Shown one piece after another: positions 8,446 to 17,554 of a stretch of DNA of 64,000 nt. The notes beneath the pieces are model-generated. The model was not told the origin of the DNA and ran no database searches. It saw only the letters and a list, made by a program, of their open reading frames with translations. Position 1 is the first letter of the stretch. Each line of letters begins with the position of its first letter. The translations under genes were made by a program, and so were the position numbers. The DNA lies in NCBI GenBank assembly GCA_918797485.1, contig CAKKNE010000001.1, forward strand, positions 2,418,001-2,482,000, in the 5' to 3' direction. Origin of the DNA: Pelagomonas calceolata (taxonomy: Eukaryota; Sar; Pelagophyceae; Pelagomonadales; Pelagomonadaceae).

Positions 8446-10077
8446 TTACCCGCCCTGCACCGCGACCCCGTCCCACACGAACACCTGCCGCCCGCCGAGC
8501 TCCGGCGCCGCGCACTCGCGCCAGACGCTGCCCCCCGGCTCGTTCCACGTCGTCGCGCCGGTCGGCGCGTGCCAGAAGTAGGGGTGACCCGCGTCGGTCA
8601 TGCGGTACCACTGCGGCGCGTTGGGCGGCGGCGCTTGCGACGAGGCGCCCGTCGCCGGCGCGTAGTACGTCCGGGCGTCGGCGCCGGCCGCCGCGACCTC
8701 GTACCAGCCGGGCGTCTTTGATTTCTCGGCGAGGAACTTCTGCGTCGCCGAGAGGTCCGGCTTCGGCGGCGGTGGCGGCGGCCGGGGAGCCGCCGGCGCC
8801 GCGGGCCGCACGACGCGCCCGACGCCGGCGCGCGCCGCGGGCCGCCGCCGCGCGGCGGCCGGCCGCGCGGGCTGCGCGTAGGGCGACCGCGGAGGTTTGT
8901 TGACAGGGCTCCGCCGCGGCGTGGCGGTCCGCGGCGCGGCGCCGGGCACGGGCGGCGGCGCCGGGCGCGGCGCCGGAGGCGCAGGCCGCGGCGCGGCCGG
9001 CACGGGCCGCGGCGCCGGCGGCGTGGGCGCCGGCGGCGGCCGCGCGAACTGGGCCGCGCGCTTCTCCGCGCGGCACTTCTCATACGCCGCGGACCCGAAG
9101 AGCCGGTCGTTCTCGTACGCGCGCGGCGCGGCGCAGACGCGGCACCGCGCGGCGTCTTCACCATTCCCCCGGGCGCAGACGCGGCAGGTCCAGGCTTCGG
9201 TTGATGGTGGCGGCGGCGGCGCGGCGGCCTTGCGCGCGGCGGCGGCCGCGCGCGCCGCCGCCGCGCGCCGCGCCGCCGCCGACGGCTTTGTCGGAGGCGC
9301 CGCCATCGTCGCCGCGGCGCAGCTACACGAGAACGTCGACGCTGGTTGGCCGGCCTTGTCCACGGCGCGAACGCGCGCTTCGTAGGCTTGTGCTGGTGCG
9401 AGATTTTTCTTCCGAGCCGCGGCACACGTGACGCGCGCGCCCTTCTCGGGCCAGGGCCGGCCCGCCCGGCGGAACATGACCTCGTAGCCCGCGGCGCCGC
9501 CCACTTGAGCCCACACCACCGTCAGCGAGTGCGGCGCCCGGGCCGTGACGCGCAGCCCGGTCGGCCGCCGGAGCATCGTCGGCCGTCTCATGGTCTTCGC
9601 GGCGGGCCGTTTTGCTGTTTTCTTGGTCACGGACGGCGGGCAGGGCGCCTTGCGCTTCGTCCGCTTGGGCGGCGGTTTAGGGCCCAGCCCTGTTGTCGGC
9701 TTCCGCGTCATGTCATATTTCTTTCGTTTCTCGGCGTCGGACAGCACCTCCCAGGCCCTTACTAAAACCTGGAAGAGTGTTGTGGTGGTGCCGTTCGACT
9801 TGTCGGGGTGGTAGCGTAGGCACAACCGTTTGTAGCTCTTTCTCAGGTCCGCCGCCGACGACGTAGGAGCGCAGCAGAGCGCGGCGTAGTGGTCGCTTAG
9901 TTTGGAGAAGCACTGTTCGAGCAACGGACCGCAGTCCTCTCCACTTAACGTACGGTTCTTGAGTATCAACGCAATTGCCTCGTGGTAGGAGCGGCCCTTT
10001 TTGTGCGCTATAGCTTTTTTATAGGTTTCCGCCGAGCATTTGGTGGCGCGCAGCGTCGCGCCGAGCTTGGCGTCCAT
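8446..10077 (-). CDS. J-domain protein fused to FN3, RanBP2 zinc finger and WW domain
   Basis: 543 residues from the Met at 10077; the frame is open to 10146. The J domain at about residues 65-120 has an intact HPD (RYHPDKS), so it should stimulate Hsp70 ATPase. A fibronectin type III-like domain follows (LRVTARAPHSLTVVWAQVG, YEARVRAVDKAG; about 175-260). Next comes a RanBP2-type zinc finger (WTCRVC, then ARCRVC). A long Pro/Ala-rich linker leads to a WW domain near the C-terminus (WYRMTDAGHPYFW, TTWNEP), which would bind proline-rich ligands. This domain order is unusual. A co-chaperone recruited through WW and zinc-finger contacts is an inference. GC-rich Pro/Ala codon runs make the linker length the least certain part. 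Confidence 0.85.
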   Translation of the reverse strand: MDAKLGATLRATKCSAETYKKAIAHKKGRSYHEAIALILKNRTLSGEDCGPLLEQCFSKLSDHYAALCCAPTSSAADLRKSYKRLCLRYHPDKSNGTTTTLFQVLVRAWEVLSDAEKRKKYDMTRKPTTGLGPKPPPKRTKRKAPCPPSVTKKTAKRPAAKTMRRPTMLRRPTGLRVTARAPHSLTVVWAQVGGAAGYEVMFRRAGRPWPEKGARVTCAAARKKNLAPAQAYEARVRAVDKAGQPASTFSCSCAAATMAAPPTKPSAAARRAAAARAAAAARKAAAPPPPPSTEAWTCRVCARGNGEDAARCRVCAAPRAYENDRLFGSAAYEKCRAEKRAAQFARPPPAPTPPAPRPVPAAPRPAPPAPRPAPPPVPGAAPRTATPRRSPVNKPPRSPYAQPARPAAARRRPAARAGVGRVVRPAAPAAPRPPPPPPKPDLSATQKFLAEKSKTPGWYEVAAAGADARTYYAPATGASSQAPPPNAPQWYRMTDAGHPYFWHAPTGATTWNEPGGSVWRECAAPELGGRQVFVWDGVAVQGG

Positions 10078-10159
10078 CGTCCAGGCTTGGCGGGCTGCCT
10101 CTTTGCCCCGGCGGCTGCCCTTTTTTACCCTTCCTTGGCACGCCAAATGTAAACGATTT

Positions 10160-10178
10160 TAGTGCCTTGGGCTCTAGC
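10160..10178 (+). promoter_or_regulatory. Degenerate CTAG 5' element, copy 5
   Basis: TTAGTGCCTTGG followed by GCTCTAGC keeps the left arm, the CCTT core and the right CTAG. It lies in the 10078-10394 divergent spacer, 216 bases upstream of the plastid-protein ATG, in its sense. Confidence 0.4.
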
Positions 10179-10394
10179 ATCCGTGCCGCCGGCGGTGGTG
10201 AATTCCTTTATGCGTGCCGGTGGATCGCTGTTGCTTCCGAAGGCTGCCGTCGCGCCCGCCCCAGCCAGTGGATTAGCTTGAAAGGCTGCAGCTCTCCGTA
10301 ATTTGGCTCTCAAAACAAGCCGCACGGCTGCTCCCGAGCCGCACGCGTCGCGCCATTTGTCCGCATAGATCGAATCCGTGGAAATCCAGCAGCG

Positions 10395-10907
10395 ATGCGC
10401 CTCGCCGTCGCCGCGCTGGCGGTGAGCTGCACCCAAGCCTTTGCACCGCAGCAGCCACGCCGCGTCGCGAGGCCACTGTACGCGTCGCCGCAAGTCGTCG
10501 AGGCGGCCAAGAACCAGGTCGCGGCGTTCAAGGAGTCGCACGGCGGCCACGTCTGCGACGAGTTGAAAGCTCTCGAAGCGGCCATCTCGAAGGACGAGGC
10601 GACGGAGGAGATCGGCGCGAAGATGTACGAGTTGCTGTGTACGTCTCTGTTGGACTACGATCGTGATGAAGCAGACGAAAATAAATTAGTGCCCTCAGCG
10701 TCGAAGGGCGAGGTCATCCCGAAGGACGCTCCTGGACTAGTGGAAGTGATGACCAATTTGTATGTCTACGGCATCCGCATGATCCCGTCTGGCTTCATCG
10801 AGGTCGACCGGTGCAAGGAGATCGTCGAAGAAAGATTAGCGAAGCGCGTGGGCATGACCGGTGAACAGTTGGACGATTGGTTGGACGTGCCGGACATGGG
10901 GGTATAA
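10395..10907 (+). CDS. Plastid-targeted protein of unknown function
   Basis: 170 residues. The N-terminus MRLAVAALAVSCTQAFAPQQ is a signal peptide ending in an A|FAP context. In ochrophytes this directs proteins through the ER into the secondary plastid, with Phe at +1 of the transit peptide. The mature part is acidic and helical (ALEAAISKDEATEEIGAKMY, GFIEVDRCKEIVEERLAKR) and contains no catalytic motif I recognise. It ends 13 bases before the TSR2 stop on the other strand. Localisation is well supported; the role is unknown. Confidence 0.85.
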   Translation: MRLAVAALAVSCTQAFAPQQPRRVARPLYASPQVVEAAKNQVAAFKESHGGHVCDELKALEAAISKDEATEEIGAKMYELLCTSLLDYDRDEADENKLVPSASKGEVIPKDAPGLVEVMTNLYVYGIRMIPSGFIEVDRCKEIVEERLAKRVGMTGEQLDDWLDVPDMGV

Positions 10908-10920
10908 CTATGAGCTACTT

Positions 10921-11442
10921 TTAGGGTGCGCAGGCCCGTCGCGGGTTCCGTCGCCGTTGCACCGTCTCGAAGCCGTCCTCGTCGATGATGGGCAGCGGCG
11001 CGGGGGCTGGTGCGACGACGACCTCCTCGGCCTCCCCCGCTTCGTCCTCGCGGCCCTGACTTGCGTCCAGTGAAGACGCCTGTTGTTGCACGTACACCAA
11101 AGCGTTCGCCACGTTCCCCGCACTGCACTCGGCCCGCAGCCTCAGAATAGTTCTCGAGATCTCCTCCACAGAACCATCTTCCGCCTGGGCGTTGAAGGTG
11201 CTTTCGATCGCGTCGTGCAGGACGTCCGCGATTTCCGATTCGTCGGGCACCCGTCTCACCGAGGGAGCCACCATCTCCAGAACACGTGTGACCAGCGCGT
11301 CGGCCTTTTGGGCCTCGTCGCCGTCGGCCCACCCCTGGTCGACCGCGAGTCGCAGCAGCGTCCATCTTGAGAATATGGCTCGCACCGCGTTCGCGAAGAT
11401 CTCGGCCGCGTCCACGGGAGCTTGCTGGGCGAGGGCGCTCAT
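10921..11442 (-). CDS. TSR2: Pre-rRNA-processing protein TSR2
   Basis: 173 residues from the second Met (11442). The N-terminal block FANAVRAIFSRWTLLRLAV followed by DQGWADGD matches the defining TSR2 region, where W-x-x-L and the QGW motif are conserved. TSR2 chaperones ribosomal protein eS26 during 40S assembly and handover. The C-terminus ends in DEDGFETVQRRR, which matches the conserved acidic DEDGF tail. The middle is helical. A Met nine residues earlier is possible, but the later one fits the family better. No intron is seen. Confidence 0.85.
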   Translation of the reverse strand: MSALAQQAPVDAAEIFANAVRAIFSRWTLLRLAVDQGWADGDEAQKADALVTRVLEMVAPSVRRVPDESEIADVLHDAIESTFNAQAEDGSVEEISRTILRLRAECSAGNVANALVYVQQQASSLDASQGREDEAGEAEEVVVAPAPAPLPIIDEDGFETVQRRRNPRRACAP

Positions 11443-11891
11443 CGTTTCTTGTGCTCGTGAGCGATACAAGCAGCAGTGTGCAGTGTAGCTTTGGGGCCCA
11501 CCCGAGTGGGTAGGACGGCAGTGCGTCGACAGGCGTGCTGCGCGGCACCAGTGCGCAGCTCTCGTCGATAACTGCAGCCTGTATACGCCGTTTGATGCTG
11601 CAAAGCGCTCACAGCCTAAGCCGGAGCTAGCGTGGTACGAGCTCTAGGCCAAGCGCCGAAGCCGAATCGCGAGAGAGCTTTGCTCTGTTGGTCTCGCTGT
11701 TACTGAGCTGCGGTCAGGACTGAGAGTAGCCCTCGTGCCACATCTCTGCACCTCACGTAGCCTTGCGGCCACCGCTCGCCACACCCACAGCTGGAGCCCC
11801 AAGGCTCGCTCGGTCGCAGCGCGCGCCGCGGCGAACCAAATTATCCTAGCTCGACGCCATCGCAGCGCGAGGCCGGTAACAGACAGCAGCC
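11443..11891. other. Divergent spacer between TSR2 and UPF1
   Basis: 449 bases with no coding signal. It contains a weak CTAG-like palindrome at 11626-11648 and otherwise mixed sequence. It must hold promoters for both flanking genes. Confidence 0.6.
11626..11648 (-). promoter_or_regulatory. Very degenerate CTAG-like palindrome
   Basis: GCTAGCGTGGTACG followed by AGCTCTAGG keeps both CTAG arms and spacing but not the TTACAG core. If real, it reads toward TSR2 (184 bases to the ATG). Confidence 0.25.
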
Positions 11892-14800
11892 ATGGCCGCC
11901 CTCGCCTTCGAGGACATCGCCCCGGGCAAGGCGGAGCCGCAGATCGACGAGGACCTCGAGAACCTGCAACTGGAAGATCCCGAGCCGGCGCCGCCCTGGG
12001 CCTGTAGCTATTGCGGGCTCGCGGATCCGGCCTGCGTCGCTAAGTGTGTTGATACCGGGAAATGGTTCTGCAACTGGTCCGGAGGGACTTCTGGCTCGCA
12101 TTTAGTGCAGCACTTGGTCCGAGGCAAACATAGGACCGTATCGTTGCACAAGGACTCCCCATTGGGTGATACTGTATTAGAATGCTACAACTGCGGGTGT
12201 AGGAACGTCTTCGTGATTGGCTTCGTGCCGGCCAAGGCCGACTCCGTAGTAGTTTTACTGTGTCGCGGCTGCGTCGAGGGCGTTCCTAGTCTCAAGAGTA
12301 TGGACTGGGCGTTAGATGAATGGCTACCGCTCATAGCTGATAGAAGGTTCTTACCGTGGCTGGTGCGAGAGCCGGAGGAGAGGGATACGATGCACCTGCG
12401 ACCGCCGACGGCCTCCCAAATCAGACGCTTGGAGGACCTGTGGGCCAAGAAGCCCGACGCGGATTTGAATGATTTGGATTTAGATGAAGAGGGCCAGGCC
12501 GACGTCGAGCCGGTAAGACTCGCCTACGACGACGGCTATCACTACCAGAACGTGTTAGCACCCCTCGTCAAGCTCGAGGCGGACCACGACAAAGCCCAGG
12601 TCGCCCAGAAGTCCAAGGAAGATGTTTCCGTAAGATGGGAGCGCGGTCTCAGTAAGAAGCACATTGCGGTGTTTCGGATCGACGACCGGTCGTCAGCTTC
12701 TTATGTCGGCATGTCCGATGAACAACATAAATTACAGGTAGGAGACGAGATGGGGCTGCGATTGAATTCCGGCGGCATCCGCCAGAGAGGCAAGAAGTGG
12801 GAGGCCACGGGGAAGGTCGTGAGGTATACGGAGGGCGAAGTCGCGTTGGAGATAAGGGGCGACTGTCCCACCACGATCGAAGAGGCTTCTTATATTGTCG
12901 ACTTTGTGTGGAAGGGCACGTCGTTTGACCGGATGCAGGGAGCGCTGAAGACGTTGGCCGTCGAAGACGCTTCCTTGTCTGGCTACTTGTACCATCGACT
13001 GTTAGGCCACGACGTCGAACCTCAAGTGTTGAAAGGTAGCAAAGAACCGGCGAAGGAGGTGCCTGGGCTACCCGCCTTGAATCCTTCGCAAGCTTCGGCC
13101 GTCAGAGCTGTTGTGAGAGAACCGCTAGCTCTGATCCAGGGACCGCCCGGCACCGGAAAGACCGTCACGAGCGCAGCTATTGTGTACCACATGGCCAAGC
13201 AGAAGTTGGGACAGGTGCTAGTTGCGGCACCTTCCAACATCGCGGTGGATCAATTAACAGAGAAAATTCACGCTACCGGATTGAAGGTAGTACGGTTAGT
13301 AGCCAAGTCGAAGGAGAACGAGCCGAGTCACGTGGACCACTTATCTCTACATGTGGTGTTGAGACACGTCGACGCCCCGGAGGTCGCTGAATTAAGAAAG
13401 CTCACGAAACTAAAAGAAGAAACGGGCGACCTCACGATGCAAGATCTGAAGCGGTTCAAGCGGTTGAAGGCCCAGGCCGAACGGGCCATTTTGAAGGCCG
13501 CAGAGGTCGTCTGCTGCACGTGCGTGGGCGCCGGCGATCCTCGATTAGCCGGTATGAGATTTAAACAAGTGCTGGTCGACGAGGCGACCCAAGCGACGGA
13601 GGCCGAGGCGTTGGTGCCTCTCGTGCTGGGCGCCAAGCAGTTGGTCATGGTCGGGGACCACCAGCAGTTGGGGCCGGTGGTCACTTGTAGCGACGCGGCC
13701 AAGGCCGGCCTAGGTCAAAGTCTTTATGAGAGACTGATCGCCCTCGGCTTGCGACCGATTCGATTAGAAACGCAGTACCGGTGCCACCCCGCGCTCAGTG
13801 AGTTCCCGTCGAACATGTTCTACGAGGGCCAGCTCCAGAACGGCGTGTCCGCGAACGAGCGGCGGGCCGACTGGCTCGCGGCTCCGGATCCGATCCCGGG
13901 CGCCGAGCCCGTCGAAGCGAAGGGCGAGCCCTTCCCCTGGCCGAACCGCGACGCGCCGATGATGTTTTATGATTGTGCGGGGTGTGAAGAGTTGTCGGCG
14001 TCGGGGACGTCGTTCTTGAATCGATCCGAGGCCGCCGCTATTGAAAGAGTCGCGACGCATTTCCTGAAGGCGGGCCTGGAGGCGGACCAATTGGGCGTGA
14101 TCACGCCGTATGAAGGCCAACGGGCCTACGTGCGCCATCACCTGGAATGTTCGGGGTCGTTGCCGGCCTCGGCTTATGAACACGTGCAAGTGGCGTCCGT
14201 GGACGCGTTCCAGGGCCGCGAGAAGGACGTGATTATTTTGAGCTGTGTGCGGTCGAACGAGCACCAAGGTATTGGCTTCTTGAGCGATCCGCGGCGGCTG
14301 AACGTCGCTCTCACACGCGCGAGGTACGGTTTGATCTTGCTCGGCAACGCGCGCGTGCTGGCCCAGGATCCGCTGTGGCACGCCCTGCTCACGCACATGC
14401 AGTCGAAGAATTGCCTCGCCGAGGGCACTCTCGCGAACCTGAAACCGTCGCTGGTGCAGTTGCCGAGACCTAGACGGGGCGGCCGCGCCACGGAGAACCG
14501 GCTGCGGCGGACGGCCCTCGGCAAGCCCGAGGGGTACTTCGACCAGGCTCGGGGCGATTTCAGGGACGACCACTGGGCCGGCGACGTGCGAGATCCGGAC
14601 TACGACCGAGAGAATGTTCCCAGGAGGGAGCGCCGCTCGAACTACGGCGGCGGCGACGGGTTTTACGGCGGCGGCGTGCCGGGGGCCTCGAACTACGACG
14701 ATTCGTACGGCTACGGCGGCTTCCAGTCGCAGTCGCAGAGTCAAGCCTTCGGGGGCTCGCAGGGTGGGTACTCGCAATCCCAAGGCGGCTATTCGCAGTC

Positions 14801-14894
14801 GCAGTCGGGCTACGGCTCGCAGCAGGGCTACTCGCAGTCGCAGGACGGGTATGGGTATTCGCAGTCCCAGGGCTCGCAGGACATGCACTACTAG
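11892..14894 (+). CDS. UPF1: UPF1 RNA helicase (regulator of nonsense transcripts 1)
   Basis: 1000 residues. UPF1 is the SF1 ATP-dependent RNA helicase at the core of nonsense-mediated decay. The N-terminal CH domain (from C38/C41: ACSYCG, then CYNCGC, LLCRGC) binds UPF2. Domain 1B follows. The helicase core is intact: GPPGTGKT near residue 417, VDEATQ near 562, GDHQQLGPVV, ETQYRCHP, VDAFQGREKD and NVALTRAR. The last 70 residues are a Gly/Tyr/Ser-Gln-rich tail with about a dozen SQ dipeptides (YSQSQGGYSQSQSGYGS), the kind of site SMG1-class kinases phosphorylate. The tail persists in this alga, suggesting phospho-regulation. UPF2 lies about 4.4 kb downstream on the opposite strand. Confidence 0.97.
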   Translation: MAALAFEDIAPGKAEPQIDEDLENLQLEDPEPAPPWACSYCGLADPACVAKCVDTGKWFCNWSGGTSGSHLVQHLVRGKHRTVSLHKDSPLGDTVLECYNCGCRNVFVIGFVPAKADSVVVLLCRGCVEGVPSLKSMDWALDEWLPLIADRRFLPWLVREPEERDTMHLRPPTASQIRRLEDLWAKKPDADLNDLDLDEEGQADVEPVRLAYDDGYHYQNVLAPLVKLEADHDKAQVAQKSKEDVSVRWERGLSKKHIAVFRIDDRSSASYVGMSDEQHKLQVGDEMGLRLNSGGIRQRGKKWEATGKVVRYTEGEVALEIRGDCPTTIEEASYIVDFVWKGTSFDRMQGALKTLAVEDASLSGYLYHRLLGHDVEPQVLKGSKEPAKEVPGLPALNPSQASAVRAVVREPLALIQGPPGTGKTVTSAAIVYHMAKQKLGQVLVAAPSNIAVDQLTEKIHATGLKVVRLVAKSKENEPSHVDHLSLHVVLRHVDAPEVAELRKLTKLKEETGDLTMQDLKRFKRLKAQAERAILKAAEVVCCTCVGAGDPRLAGMRFKQVLVDEATQATEAEALVPLVLGAKQLVMVGDHQQLGPVVTCSDAAKAGLGQSLYERLIALGLRPIRLETQYRCHPALSEFPSNMFYEGQLQNGVSANERRADWLAAPDPIPGAEPVEAKGEPFPWPNRDAPMMFYDCAGCEELSASGTSFLNRSEAAAIERVATHFLKAGLEADQLGVITPYEGQRAYVRHHLECSGSLPASAYEHVQVASVDAFQGREKDVIILSCVRSNEHQGIGFLSDPRRLNVALTRARYGLILLGNARVLAQDPLWHALLTHMQSKNCLAEGTLANLKPSLVQLPRPRRGGRATENRLRRTALGKPEGYFDQARGDFRDDHWAGDVRDPDYDRENVPRRERRSNYGGGDGFYGGGVPGASNYDDSYGYGGFQSQSQSQAFGGSQGGYSQSQGGYSQSQSGYGSQQGYSQSQDGYGYSQSQGSQDMHY

Positions 14895-15188
14895 GTGGGG
14901 CTTTTGCTTGGTGCTCTTGTTCATTGGCCGCGCCGGCACGTGTCCGGCGGCGGCCCCCGCGCCGCGTTGCGCTATGTCTCGCGCGGCGCCCCGTCTCGGC
15001 TGGCGCGCGCGAGACCCGCCGCCGCCTCAGGGGGTGGTCGCCCGGAGGAATGACTAACGGAAACCCCGGGTGAAATTTTTTCGTGTACTCAGGCTTGGAT
15101 CCCTTCCCCGCCCATTCCCGGAGCGCCACGACGTAACACAGATTCACTTAACTAGAGAACTAGAGTTCGACGCGCCGACCGCCATGTC
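14895..15188. other. Convergent spacer after UPF1
   Basis: 294 bases, GC-rich at first, with GAAATTTTTTCG near 15072 and several CTAG sites near 15151-15162 that do not match the palindrome family. No RNA gene was recognised. Confidence 0.5.
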
Positions 15189-16007
15189 TCACTTGCCAGC
15201 CTTGACCTTCCGTTTGTAGGCGGCGGGGTCCGCAGCCTTCCCATCCTTCCAGACCCCTTTCCGCAGCGTCTTCGCTCGGCCCTCGATGAGGTTCCAGTAC
15301 TCCTCCGTCCGGCCCTGGCCGTATTCCGCGCCCGCGGAGCGGTAGACGGTCGCGAGGCCGTTCGCGAGGAGCTCCTCGGAGAGGTCCTTGCGGAAGAGCC
15401 CGTAGGAGATCTTGGCCACGGCGCGCCCGTACTGGTCCTTCGACTGGAGCGTGACGCGGACGCGCTTGCCTTCGATGCGCTTTACGAATGCCGTCGCCTC
15501 ATCGCCCATCGGCATCCCTTTGTTGCCGAATTTAGCCGTCTCGGGCGCGTCGACGGCGTAGAGGCGGATCTGCAAAGTTTCTTCCGAGAGCTTGAGTTTT
15601 CCTCCTTCCGCGCGGCTCTTCGGGCGCCAGCGGCCGCGGGCGAAGTCCAGAGCCGGCACATGCCTCACCCTCAGCGTATCGCCGTCGGCAACCTTCACGA
15701 CGACCACTGAGAACGCATCGTGATCCTGGAAGCGGTGGTTCGGGATGTCCGCCGCGGTGTGGTAGCGCTCGAAGACGTCCATGACTGGCGCCGCTGCGTA
15801 GAGCCCGGTGCCAAGGCCGATCGCGAGCGCCGCGCCGACGGAAGCGAGCGGGAAGCGCGTGATCACTGCGCGCGTAGCTTTCACGATGCCGCCACCGCGC
15901 AGCGCTTTCATGGTCGTGAGGGTGCGCGTGCGGCCTCTGCTGAAATGAGTGGTCCGGACCAAGGCCTCAGTCGTGGCCAGCACGACTGCAGCGGCGAGAA
16001 CTCGCAT
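15189..16007 (-). CDS. Staphylococcal-nuclease-like (SNase) protein, organelle-targeted
   Basis: 272 residues from the Met at 16007, which lies downstream of the CTAG element and begins a signal-like peptide (MRVLAAAVVLATTEALV). A second hydrophobic segment (FPLASVGAALAIGLGTGLYA) precedes the catalytic domain, so it is probably membrane-anchored, as in Lcl3-type nucleases. The SNase fold shows DGDTLRVRHV (the Asp/Thr calcium region), IRLYAVDAPETAKFG (R and D/E of the active site) and KDQYGRAVAKI (second Arg). All three catalytic blocks are present. It should be a calcium-dependent DNA/RNA endonuclease. The open frame extends upstream through the CTAG element, but that extension is not expected to be translated. 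Confidence 0.87.
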   Translation of the reverse strand: MRVLAAAVVLATTEALVRTTHFSRGRTRTLTTMKALRGGGIVKATRAVITRFPLASVGAALAIGLGTGLYAAAPVMDVFERYHTAADIPNHRFQDHDAFSVVVVKVADGDTLRVRHVPALDFARGRWRPKSRAEGGKLKLSEETLQIRLYAVDAPETAKFGNKGMPMGDEATAFVKRIEGKRVRVTLQSKDQYGRAVAKISYGLFRKDLSEELLANGLATVYRSAGAEYGQGRTEEYWNLIEGRAKTLRKGVWKDGKAADPAAYKRKVKAGK

Positions 16008-16088
16008 CGATGCGGCACAAGCGTGCCGCAACCCGCGAGAAATTGCACGGATAAGGGAGCAAAAAGGCTGCACTACTGCACAAGAGTT

Positions 16089-16111
16089 AGCTAGCGGCTG
16101 TAAGACACTAG
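16089..16111 (-). promoter_or_regulatory. CTAG inverted-repeat 5' element, copy 6
   Basis: Consensus copy on the minus strand (CTAGTGTCTTACAG, CCGCTAGCT), 81 bases upstream of the SNase Met. It falls between that gene and the stop of the next minus-strand gene (16184). Confidence 0.88.
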
Positions 16112-16183
16112 CAAGCGACTCGTCACAAATCAGGACGAGTCGAAACGCCAGTCGACGCAAGACACGATCTACAGACAAATGAC

Positions 16184-17050
16184 TTACCTACTCGCGCCGA
16201 ACAGCTGCAGCGGCCTCCTCAATATCGCGTGCGTCTCGCCCCAACACCCTGCCTCTTCGGCGGTGACCCGATCCGCCTCGCGCACGCCCGTCAGCGACGT
16301 CGGCTGGAGCTCCGGCAGGTGGCCCTCGGACTCGGTGATGGACCGGAACGACTCGTGGAACTGCGCCGCGGGCGACGTCCGCTCGCAGAGCCGGAACTCG
16401 AGCCCGCACCGCCAGGGCGTGTCCACGACCAACTGGCCCGCATTCGTGCCGTTCTGGCCCACGTGGTCGAAGCGCACGCCGGCCCGTCGTAACTGGTCGG
16501 CCGTGTCCGCGACGGAACTACACCGGAAGACCAGGGCCGCGGCGGACGAAGAGAGCGGCTGGACGCGCCAGTCGACGCCGCCGCTCCGGATGACGCCGGG
16601 CGGCGTGCTCTTCGGCTGGGCCACCCTTCTTTTTACTTCGAAGAACGCGTCCGCCGCGTCGAGTTTCGACGAGGAGACGACGACCTCCCTCAGTAAACCT
16701 TTGCTCGTCCGCGACGCTTCCAGGCGCGCGTCGCGCAGCACGGCCGGCGTCTCGCCCAACAGCGCGTGTCGTGCCAGCCAGGACGACGCGAGCGCTAAGG
16801 GTGCCGGCGAGCTTCCGTCCGGCCCGCTCGCGACGAGGGCGCCCAACCGTGGTGCGTTCCGTAATCGTCGAAGCTCCGAGAGCCAGCTCACCTCTCTCAG
16901 CTCCACTCTGACGTTGTCCGCGGCGGCGACGGCGCGGCAGCCGTGCGCCACGCGCTCCAGTGGAGAGGTGGCGAGGCCCAGTTTCGAGAGCGTGTCCGAG
17001 GCCGCCCTTACGGCTCGTACGGAATCAGTTAACACTGTTAAGCGGAGCAT
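16184..17050 (-). CDS. Putative VOC-fold (glyoxalase-like) protein
   Basis: 288 residues. The C-terminal half has the vicinal-oxygen-chelate rhythm: ALVFRCSSVADTADQLRRAG, then GQLVVDTPWRCGLEFRLCE, like the beta-alpha-beta-beta-beta module of glyoxalase/dioxygenase proteins. An earlier segment (REVVVSSSKLDAADAFFEVK) could be the second module. Metal ligands cannot be assigned with confidence. The plus strand is also open over this interval but gives a Ser/Arg-rich, non-globular translation, so the minus strand is preferred. Function unknown. Confidence 0.6.
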   Translation of the reverse strand: MLRLTVLTDSVRAVRAASDTLSKLGLATSPLERVAHGCRAVAAADNVRVELREVSWLSELRRLRNAPRLGALVASGPDGSSPAPLALASSWLARHALLGETPAVLRDARLEASRTSKGLLREVVVSSSKLDAADAFFEVKRRVAQPKSTPPGVIRSGGVDWRVQPLSSSAAALVFRCSSVADTADQLRRAGVRFDHVGQNGTNAGQLVVDTPWRCGLEFRLCERTSPAAQFHESFRSITESEGHLPELQPTSLTGVREADRVTAEEAGCWGETHAILRRPLQLFGASR

Positions 17051-17554
17051 GGTACGTGTTTTTCGGGTTCAGGTGCTCTGAGATTGCTTTTGAACGCGGA
17101 CGACGTTAGCTGAAGCTTGGTGCGCCGCTGTAGCACCTTCCTGGCTGTATGTGTCGATGGTTTTTACGAGCGTTGCAATTATTGGCGCGGCGGTCGTGGC
17201 ACTGCGTACTTGGCCTTGCTCGCAGCAGCCGCACGCGCCCATCGTAATGGCACCTCTCCCGTTGGAATGCACGCGTCTGGGAGACGTAGAATACAGGTGA
17301 TGAGGCGCCTGGCTGAGCTGGGGCCGTTTTGGGTTTCAGCACGGGTTTTTTTAGCTCTTTTTTGATTTTTACTTTTTTCGCTATTTACGCCTTCGACGCG
17401 ACCTCCTGTTCTTTGAAATTTCGCCTCATTGGTCACCTGCAAACCAGCTGTCGCTCCTGTGACCTTCGCCGTTGAGGAGCTAACCAGTGCAGCTGTGTGA
17501 GCAGTGTGCAGCGTGAGCTAGACAGATGCAGATGGACCGGTAATATCACCCAAG
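17051..17554. other. Divergent spacer, no gene
   Basis: 504 bases. The only visible structure is a run of T tracts at about 17344-17385. No copy of either repeat family and no convincing open frame. Confidence 0.6.

Noticed and set aside
13764-14939. 391-codon minus-strand frame opposite the UPF1 C-terminus
   Set aside because: Shadow of the UPF1 coding sequence without independent motifs.
14895-15188. Possible small RNA gene (T-rich run after a GC-rich hairpin region)
   Set aside because: No recognisable snRNA, snoRNA or tRNA box elements.
16007-16178. N-terminal extension of the SNase reading frame
   Set aside because: The extension encodes the CTAG element itself (LASVLQPLA) and precedes a good signal-peptide Met; the same peptide string appears wherever the element is in frame.
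16181-16196. ACTTACCTA resembling a U1 snRNA 5' end
   Set aside because: No following U1 stem-loops or Sm site; it lies at a gene's stop codon.
16179-17081. 300-codon open frame on the plus strand
   Set aside because: It gives a Ser/Arg-rich, non-globular translation and lies opposite the more protein-like minus-strand frame 16184-17050.
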